Positions 27,418 to 32,196 of a DNA stretch of 32,196 nucleotides are shown one piece after another. The translations under genes and the position numbers were made by a program. The notes beneath the pieces were generated by a model, which saw only the letters and a list, made by a program, of their open reading frames with translations, was not told where the DNA came from and did no database searches. Position 1 is the stretch's first letter; each line of letters starts with the position of its first letter. Location: the NCBI RefSeq assembly GCF_025353885.1, contig NZ_JANXNX010000057.1, forward strand, positions 1-32,196. Reading direction: 5' to 3'. The DNA is from Sphingomonas sp. GTDB taxonomy: Bacteria; Pseudomonadota; Alphaproteobacteria; Sphingomonadales; Sphingomonadaceae.

Positions 27418-28473
27418 ATGAAATCCTACCTCCGCCCTACGGCTTTCGTCGACACGCCGGTCCATTTCGACGGGCAGGTCGCGCGCCTTGCGGGCGGAAT
27501 GACGTTCTTTTCGGCTTATGAAATCATCACCGTAATCGACGGCCAGCGCACCGCGCGCCTGGTGCCGCTCGATCGGTTCGAACCCTCAGCAGAGCACGCC
27601 GCCCTCCACGCCCGGATCATCGCACCGCGACCAGCGCTGATGCTCGGGCCGCGCACGGTCCGCTTAGACCAGCCACAGGTCATGGGCATAGTGAACATGA
27701 CGCCCGACAGTTTCTCGGACGGCGGCAAGCACGACGCCGACCCCGCCCGTGCCGCCGCGATCGGCATCGACATGGCGGCAGCGGGCGCGGCGATCATCGA
27801 CGTCGGCGGCGAATCCACGCGCCCGGGCGCGACGCCGGTGTGGGAAGGAGACGAGGTCGCCCGCACCCAGCCCGTGATCCAGCGCTTGTCCGCAGGCGGT
27901 GCCGCCGTATCGATCGACACCCGCAAGGCGAGCGTGATGGAAGCCGCGCTGTCGGCGGGCGCGACCATCGTGAACGATGTCTCGGCATTGCTGTTCGATG
28001 CGCAGGCGCTGGCCCTGATGGCGCGGAGCACCTGTCCCGTCATCCTGATGCAGTCGCCCGATGCGGAAAAATCGCTGCACGACGGACCGGCCCAGTCCGA
28101 TCCGCTGATCGAAACCTATGACTGGCTGGAAGCGCGCATCGCAGCGGTCGGCGCGGCGGGAATCGACCGTTCGCGGATCATTGTCGATCCCGGCATCGGC
28201 TTCGGCAAATCGGTTGCGACAAATCTCGCCATCATCAACGGCCTGTCGCTGTTCCACGGCCTTGGCTGCCCGATCCTGCTGGGCGCGAGCCGCAAACGCT
28301 TCATCGGTGCCTTGTCGAACGAAGCCCCCGTCGCCGATCGTCTCGGCGGATCGGTCGCGGTTGTGCTGGAAGGTGCGCGCCAGGGCGTCCAGATCCTTCG
28401 GGTGCACGATGTGCCTGAAACCATTCAGGCATTGCACGTTTGGCGCGGGTTGCGGGACCAGGCGCTGAGCTGA
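27418..28473 (+). CDS. folP: Dihydropteroate synthase
   Basis: This enzyme condenses p-aminobenzoate with the pterin diphosphate in folate synthesis and is the sulfonamide target. The TIM-barrel blocks are VMGIVNMTPDSFSDGG (88-103), DVGGESTRPGA, the IDTRKASV strand and ILLGASRKRFIG. At 351 residues it is about 70 longer than the E. coli enzyme (282). The extra part is an N-terminal extension (about residues 1-85) of unknown function, which I believe is common in related alphaproteobacteria. ATG 27418 is 11 bases after ccrM, so the two are probably co-transcribed. Its end faces the convergent regulator 31 bases away. Confidence 0.96.
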   Translation: MKSYLRPTAFVDTPVHFDGQVARLAGGMTFFSAYEIITVIDGQRTARLVPLDRFEPSAEHAALHARIIAPRPALMLGPRTVRLDQPQVMGIVNMTPDSFSDGGKHDADPARAAAIGIDMAAAGAAIIDVGGESTRPGATPVWEGDEVARTQPVIQRLSAGGAAVSIDTRKASVMEAALSAGATIVNDVSALLFDAQALALMARSTCPVILMQSPDAEKSLHDGPAQSDPLIETYDWLEARIAAVGAAGIDRSRIIVDPGIGFGKSVATNLAIINGLSLFHGLGCPILLGASRKRFIGALSNEAPVADRLGGSVAVVLEGARQGVQILRVHDVPETIQALHVWRGLRDQALS

Positions 28474-28504
28474 TCGCACGAACGAAGGGAGACGCGCAAG
28501 CCAT

Positions 28505-29920
28505 TCAAGCCGCGTCCGAAATCCCCAATTCGGCAAGCTTTCGGTACAGTGTCGACCGCCCGATCCCCAGCCGCCGCGCGACCTCTGTCATGCGCCCGCG
28601 ATAATGACCGATGGCCAGACGGATGACGTCGGCCTCGATCGCTTCTAGGGGGCGCAGATTGCCGTCGGACTGGAACAGCGTGACGCCGCCCGCGGCCTGT
28701 CCTTCATTGTCACGTCCGCGCGGACGCCCCGTCACGAGCTGGCTGGCGATATGTGGAAAGTCCGCCGCCGTCAGCGCGTCGCCGTCGCACAGCACCGCTG
28801 CGCGGAACAAGGCGTTCTGCAACTGCCTGACGTTGCCCGGCCACACATAGCCGCTCAACAACGCCATCGCTTCCTCGGTGATGCCCAGGCCCCGCAAGCC
28901 CGGCTGGCGCGCGATGCGGGCCATGATGTGACGCGCCAAGGCGGGAATATCGCCTGATCGCTCGCGCAAGGGGGGGATCGCGACTTGAACCACCGCCAGG
29001 CGATAATAAAGGTCTTCGCGGAAACGCCCCGCCGCGACTTCGTCGACCAGCGTCCGGTTCGATGCAGCGATCACCCGAACATCGACCTCGCGCAGGCGTC
29101 CCCCGATCGGGAGGACTTCACCCGATTGCAGCACGCGCAACAGCTTGACCTGGGCCTCCAGCGGCATCTCGCCAATCTCGTCGAGGAACAGCGTGCCGCC
29201 GTCAGCGTCGAGTATCTTGCCGACCTTGCGTTCGAACGCGCCCGCAAAGGATCCCTTTTCGTGGCCGAACAATTCGCTTTCGATCAGGTTGGACGGCATC
29301 GCGCCGCAGTTGATCGTGATCAGCGGCCGCTTGGCGCGTGGGGAGGCAGCGTGGATCGCTTCGACCACCACGGCCTTGCCGACACCACTCTCGCCCTCGA
29401 TCAGCAGCGAGACGCGCGCGCGCGCCGCCTTTGCAGCGATGGCCAGCGCGGAACGGAACTTGGGGGCCGACCCGACAATCTCGTCAAAGCCGAGCGTGGC
29501 CGACATCTTTTCGGTCAGCGGTCGCAATTCGCCGCCGCCCGATCCACTCTCGACCGCCGCTTCCAGTGCCGCCAGCAAGCGCGAATGTTCGATGGGTTTG
29601 ACCAGGAAGTCGGACGCCCCGGCGCGCATCGCCGAAACCACAATATCGACCGATTCGTTGGCGGTCATCATCAGGATCGGCAGGGCCGGGCGTCGTGCCC
29701 GCAATTCCGCGATCAGCGCCCCGACGTCTTCTCCCGGAAGGTCGATCAGGATCGCGTCCAGCATCATGCCGTCGCGCGTGCCCAGCATCGCAATGGCGAT
29801 TTCGGGGTCGCCGGCGACGACCGACCGCCATCCGGCACGCGCCGCCTGTGCCGAAACGACCCGCACTTGTGCAGGGTCGTTGTCGACCAGCATCACCATG
29901 CGGGTGCCGTTCGGTGCCAT
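28505..29920 (-). CDS. NtrC-family response regulator with degenerate GAFTGA loop
   Basis: This 471-residue protein has three domains. The receiver (about 8-120) retains Asp13/Asp15, phospho-acceptor Asp60, Thr86 and Lys108. The AAA+ domain (about 145-385) has a Walker A of GESGVGK (176-182), Walker B LFLDE (244-248) and arginine-finger region FREDLYYRL. The C-terminal Fis-type helix-turn-helix is EVARRLGIGRSTLYRK (446-461). The sigma-54 contact loop normally reads GAFTGA; here it is GSFAGA (223-228), without the key threonine. Walker A also has Val for Thr. It may therefore not activate sigma-54 holoenzyme in the usual way. No histidine kinase gene is adjacent. It diverges from the cox/pnt operon. 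Confidence 0.93.
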   Translation of the reverse strand: MAPNGTRMVMLVDNDPAQVRVVSAQAARAGWRSVVAGDPEIAIAMLGTRDGMMLDAILIDLPGEDVGALIAELRARRPALPILMMTANESVDIVVSAMRAGASDFLVKPIEHSRLLAALEAAVESGSGGGELRPLTEKMSATLGFDEIVGSAPKFRSALAIAAKAARARVSLLIEGESGVGKAVVVEAIHAASPRAKRPLITINCGAMPSNLIESELFGHEKGSFAGAFERKVGKILDADGGTLFLDEIGEMPLEAQVKLLRVLQSGEVLPIGGRLREVDVRVIAASNRTLVDEVAAGRFREDLYYRLAVVQVAIPPLRERSGDIPALARHIMARIARQPGLRGLGITEEAMALLSGYVWPGNVRQLQNALFRAAVLCDGDALTAADFPHIASQLVTGRPRGRDNEGQAAGGVTLFQSDGNLRPLEAIEADVIRLAIGHYRGRMTEVARRLGIGRSTLYRKLAELGISDAA

Positions 29921-30050
29921 TCTGTCTTAACCCCTGCTACAGTCGATGGGCGTTGTAACGCGCGGGAGTAAAGGCCAGCTTAAAGCGCCGACGCCCGTCA
30001 CGCATGAACCAACAGAAATCTGGTCCTCGCGCTTGGGGCTTGAGGCTGCC

Positions 30051-30078
30051 GTTGTCCCTCGTTATGGCTCGGGACAAC
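30051..30078 (+). promoter_or_regulatory. Hairpin with T-rich tail in the cox IV leader
   Basis: A perfect eight-pair stem, GTTGTCCC (30051-30058) and GGGACAAC (30071-30078), encloses a 12-base loop. AAGGTTTTTCGTTTTT follows, which looks like an intrinsic terminator. It lies 33 bases before the cox IV start, in the 191-base divergent gap with no gene between. It could be an attenuator for the cox/pnt transcript or the end of a short leader RNA. Confidence 0.55.
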
Positions 30079-30111
30079 AAGGTTTTTCGTTTTTATGAGA
30101 GGATCTGCGAC

Positions 30112-30249
30112 ATGGCCGACACCGCCGAAACCAACGAGAACTTGCCAGCGCACGTCGATTCCTACGGGCGTTTCATTTCGTGGTTCAAGAGCGGCGCGAT
30201 TGTCGTCGCGATCATCGTTGTCGCCGTCGTCTTCATCATCACGCGGTGA
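30112..30249 (+). CDS. aa3-type cytochrome c oxidase subunit IV
   Basis: This tiny 45-residue inner-membrane protein (PF07835-type) is an accessory subunit of alphaproteobacterial aa3 oxidases. It has the short soluble start NLPAHVDSYGRFISWFKSG followed by one membrane helix (about 28-43) and a terminal arginine. The true start is ATG 30112 with an AGAGGA upstream. The open frame extends to 30004, but that would cross a hairpin and is not conserved-looking. The stop overlaps the pntAA GTG start (GTGA). The major oxidase subunits are not in the window. Confidence 0.88.
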   Translation: MADTAETNENLPAHVDSYGRFISWFKSGAIVVAIIVVAVVFIITR

Positions 30250-31370
30250 AGATCGGGGTCCTGAAGGAAACCGCCGAGGGCGAGCGCCGCGTTGCTGCCT
30301 CCGCTGAAACGGTCAAGAAGTTCATTGGCCTGGGCGCAACCGTGTCGGTCGAAACCGGCGCAGGCGCCACCGCCGCCGTGTCGGACCAGGCATTTGCCGA
30401 TGCCGGAGCCACGATTGGCGACCGCGCAGCGGTGCTGGCAGATGCCGACATATTGCTTGGTGTCGCAGGGCCAACGCCCGCCAGCCTGAACGGTGTGAAA
30501 TCGGGCGCATGGCTCGTCGCCGGGCTTAACCCCTTTGCCGAGCGCGCCCGCGTAGATGACTATGCCGCTTTGGGTATCGAGGCGCTGGCAATGGAATTCA
30601 TGCCGCGCATCACCCGCGCGCAGTCGATGGACATCCTGTCGTCGCAGTCGAACCTCTCGGGCTATAAGTCGGTCCTCGATGCCGCGTCCGAATACGGCAA
30701 GGCGTTTCCGATGATGATGACCGCGGCGGGTACAGTATCCGCCGCGCGCGTTTTCGTCATGGGTGTCGGCGTTGCCGGATTGCAAGCCATCGCCACCGCG
30801 CGCCGCCTCGGTGCGCAGGTGTCGGCGACCGACGTGCGTTCGGCGACGAAGGAGCAGATCGAATCGCTCGGTGCCAAGGCCGTGTTCGTCGAGAATGTCG
30901 CGGGGATCGAGGGCGAAGGTTCGGGCGGCTATGCCACCGAAATGTCCGACGAATATAAGGCGGCCCAGGCTGAACTCGTATCGTCGCACATCGCCAAACA
31001 GGACATCGTCATCACCACCGCGCTGATCCCCGGACGCCCGGCCCCGCGCTTGATCTCGGATGCTCAGATTGCAAGCATGAAACCAGGCAGCGTCATCGTC
31101 GATCTCGCGGTCGAAGCAGGCGGCAATGTCGAAGGCGCGGTCGCGGGACAGGTCGTGGAGGTTCACGGCGTCAAGATTGTCGGCCACCGCAATGTGCCTT
31201 CACGACTGGCGACCGATGCCAGCGCCCTGTTCAGCCGCAACCTGTTCAACTTCCTCAGCGCCTTCTGGGACAAGGAAGCGAACAAGCCAGTGCTCGACGA
31301 AGAAATCGGCAACGCGATCCGGCTGACGCAGGGTGGCAAGGTCGTCAGCGAGCGATTGCTGGCGGGCTGA
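30246..31370 (+). CDS. pntAA: NAD(P) transhydrogenase subunit alpha part 1 (PntAA)
   Basis: This soluble NAD(H)-binding domain I of the proton-pumping transhydrogenase transfers hydride between NADH and NADP at the inner membrane. The 374 residues start MKIGVLKETAEGERRVA, show ILSSQSNLSGYKSV, and carry the dinucleotide motif VMGVGVAGLQAIATARRLGA and the ITTALIPGRPAPRL block. The GTG start at 30246 is inside the cox IV stop. In the usual order pntAB follows immediately. Here the next base positions hold a DUF4160-DUF2442 pair, with the pntAA stop overlapping the first ATG by one base (TGATG). Confidence 0.95.
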   Translation: MKIGVLKETAEGERRVAASAETVKKFIGLGATVSVETGAGATAAVSDQAFADAGATIGDRAAVLADADILLGVAGPTPASLNGVKSGAWLVAGLNPFAERARVDDYAALGIEALAMEFMPRITRAQSMDILSSQSNLSGYKSVLDAASEYGKAFPMMMTAAGTVSAARVFVMGVGVAGLQAIATARRLGAQVSATDVRSATKEQIESLGAKAVFVENVAGIEGEGSGGYATEMSDEYKAAQAELVSSHIAKQDIVITTALIPGRPAPRLISDAQIASMKPGSVIVDLAVEAGGNVEGAVAGQVVEVHGVKIVGHRNVPSRLATDASALFSRNLFNFLSAFWDKEANKPVLDEEIGNAIRLTQGGKVVSERLLAG

Positions 31371-31615
31371 TGCCGGTCGTATTCCGCCTGGATGGTAAGC
31401 GCTTCCACTTTTACTCAGACGAAGGTAGTCCGCTTGAACCCATCCACATCCATGTGGCGCAGGCGGGGATGGACGCGAAGTTTTGGCTGTTTCCCGAGGT
31501 TAGGCTCGCCTATAACCGGGGCTATGACGCGCGGATGACCAAACAATTGCTGGACATCGTGGAAGCGCATCGCGACGAGATCGAAAGGGCATGGAATGAA
31601 CATTTTTGCTCCTAG
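31370..31615 (+). CDS. DUF4160 protein
   Basis: This small 81-residue protein matches what I know of DUF4160: it begins MPVVFRLDGKRFHFYSDEG, then has PIHIHVAQAGMDAKFWL and ends in a helical stretch. DUF4160 genes are commonly paired with DUF2442 genes in mobile or accessory positions, and the pair has a toxin-antitoxin-like layout. I know of no established biochemical function. The start overlaps the pntAA stop by one base and the end overlaps the DUF2442 gene by 20 bases, so it is co-translated with both. Confidence 0.85.
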   Translation: MPVVFRLDGKRFHFYSDEGSPLEPIHIHVAQAGMDAKFWLFPEVRLAYNRGYDARMTKQLLDIVEAHRDEIERAWNEHFCS

Positions 31616-31853
31616 CGCGACCGCGGTCCGGTTCGACGATGCCGTAATGTGGGTTGACTTGGAGGATGGCCGCACGCTGGGTATCCCGATCGTCTGGTTC
31701 CCGCGCCTGCTCCACGCCACGCCAGAACAGCGCAATAACTGCTTTATCAGCCCCAGCGGTCTGCATTGGGACGAGATCGACGAGGACATATCCATTGCCG
31801 GTTTGATTGCCGGGCGTGGCGATATGACGCATCCGGTAAAATCGGCCGCATGA
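31596..31853 (+). CDS. DUF2442 protein
   Basis: This is an 85-residue protein with the DUF2442 signature: LEDGRTLGIPIVWFPRLLHATPEQRNN split around residue 25-48, then GLHWDEIDEDISIAGLIAG. DUF2442 proteins are proposed DNA-binding or antitoxin-like partners of DUF4160; this is inferred from pairing and is not established. The ATG at 31596 lies 20 bases inside the DUF4160 gene. It ends just before the repeat element that separates it from pntAB. Confidence 0.85.
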   Translation: MNIFAPSATAVRFDDAVMWVDLEDGRTLGIPIVWFPRLLHATPEQRNNCFISPSGLHWDEIDEDISIAGLIAGRGDMTHPVKSAA

Positions 31854-31879
31854 GCATCGTCGGGCGCGCGATACTAAAT

Positions 31880-32038
31880 CCTCCCCTCGCAGGGGAGGTG
31901 GCGCTGCCTTGCGCGACGGAGGGGTATTCCCCTGTCGGAGCCGGCACGAAAATGATAACCAAAACGAACACAACACGTGCTGGCGGAGATATTTCTCCGT
32001 CAGTTCAGGGGGACTGCCAGACCCCCTCGCAGGGGAGA
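31880..32038. repeat. Inverted pair of palindromic intergenic repeats
   Basis: Two diverged copies of the same unit face each other. The left copy begins CTCCCCT-CGC-AGGGGAGG (31880-31898 is a perfect 8-pair hairpin), then TGGC and GACGGAG. The right copy, on the other strand, reads CTCCCCT-GCG-AGGGG, then TGGC and GACGGAG. Each also has an inner hairpin (AGGGG-TATT-CCCCT near 31920; CGGAG-N6-CTCCG near 31984). This matches a repeat I associate with sphingomonad genomes, in a REP-pair arrangement. It lies between DUF2442 and pntAB; the 195-base gap holds nothing else apparent. Confidence 0.8.
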
Positions 32039-32048
32039 ATCTAGAATA

Positions 32049-32196
32049 ATGGACTTCATCAGCATCCTCTCCATCTTCGTGATGGCCTGTTTCGTCGGCT
32101 ATTATGTCGTCTGGTCGGTCACGCCCGCGCTCCACACGCCGCTGATGGCGGTGACCAATGCGATTTCAAGCGTGATCATCGTCGGTGCGCTGATCG
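32049..32196 (+). CDS. pntAB: NAD(P) transhydrogenase subunit alpha part 2 (PntAB), 5' part
   Basis: This is the membrane part of the transhydrogenase alpha subunit (proton channel), cut by the right window edge with 49 residues visible. The sequence [20 protein letters not shown] opens a first hydrophobic helix. [20 protein letters not shown] is the family signature at the second. The start is ATG 32049. The only ribosome-binding sequence in range, GGGGAGA (32032-32038), belongs to the end of the repeat element. pntB should follow beyond the window. Confidence 0.92.
   Translation, partial: MDFISILSIFVMACFVGYYVVWSVTPALHTPLMAVTNAISSVIIVGALI

Noticed and set aside
28985-29971. Plus-strand open frame of 328 codons
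   Set aside because: It is antisense to the NtrC-type regulator with Arg/Gln/Asp-rich composition and no recognisable motif.
30004-30111. N-terminal extension of the cox IV gene
   Set aside because: It crosses a hairpin with a T-rich tail, lacks family similarity, and the ATG at 30112 has a good ribosome binding site.
30162-31187. Minus-strand open frame of 341 codons
   Set aside because: It is antisense to pntAA, low-complexity His/Arg/Asp-rich sequence, and overlaps a clearly real gene over its whole length.
31850-32044. Open frame starting MSIVGRAIL after DUF2442
   Set aside because: Nearly all of it is translation of the palindromic repeat (PPLAGEVA, ISPSVQG). This is a known type of spurious call, although its ATG overlaps the DUF2442 stop.

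Overview
The window looks like a chromosomal segment of an alphaproteobacterium, most likely a sphingomonad (Sphingomonadales). The support is: generally high GC (about 65% in sampled lines of core genes); a CcrM-type GANTC methylase; a tiny aa3-oxidase subunit IV; a split transhydrogenase (pntAA/pntAB); and an intergenic repeat of the kind I associate with sphingomonads. No rRNA, tRNA, CRISPR array, transposase or integrase was seen. Every gene assignment rests on reading the translated sequence; no database search was run.

Region 1 (1-10836) is an extracellular polysaccharide locus. The plus strand carries the end of a Wza-like export protein, a Wzc-like tyrosine autokinase/chain-length regulator, and an unknown membrane-anchored protein. 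Converging on it is a tightly coupled minus-strand operon: Sua5/TsaC tRNA-modification enzyme, then a lipid-linked sugar initiating transferase, a TviB/WbpO-type UDP-HexNAc dehydrogenase, a WbpP/TviC-type 4-epimerase, an EpsG/Wzy-like polymerase and a family-4 glycosyltransferase. The dehydrogenase plus epimerase should supply UDP-GalNAcA. The polymerase and glycosyltransferase have clearly lower GC than their neighbours. No Wzx flippase is visible.

Region 2 (10888-14882) holds an acyl-CoA dehydrogenase, a GNAT acetyltransferase and msrA. It then has a lower-GC patch with a small helical protein and a winged-helix regulator overlapping tail to tail, with a perfect palindrome upstream of the small gene. 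A 346-base gene-free stretch follows, carrying a CtrA-like half-site and a strong hairpin in front of a PilZ gene.

Region 3 (14883-23385) has the PilZ protein; wecB-wecC (UDP-ManNAcA synthesis, possibly serving the same polysaccharide); a PPP-family phosphatase; a YtrA-like GntR regulator; a nitroreductase; a PDZ-M48 metalloprotease; a POT peptide transporter; and a dicarboxylate/amino-acid:cation symporter.

Region 4 (23468-28473) is a plus-strand housekeeping run: glmM-thiD-rnhB, then ccrM-folP. The first four genes start with GTG or TTG. The ccrM upstream region has four GANTC sites within 149 bases and three TTAAC boxes, suggesting CtrA/CcrM-type cell-cycle control.

Region 5 (28505-32196) has an NtrC-type regulator whose sigma-54 contact loop is degenerate, facing a cox subunit IV gene and the pnt operon. 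The cox gene is preceded by a hairpin with a T-rich tail. The pnt operon is interrupted between pntAA and pntAB by a DUF4160-DUF2442 gene pair and an inverted pair of palindromic repeats. The last gene, pntAB, runs off the end.

The spots I consider most worth a second look are the interrupted pnt operon, the ccrM control region, the PilZ leader, the degenerate NtrC-type activator, and the palindrome/small-protein/regulator patch. None is proven to be a new system from sequence alone.
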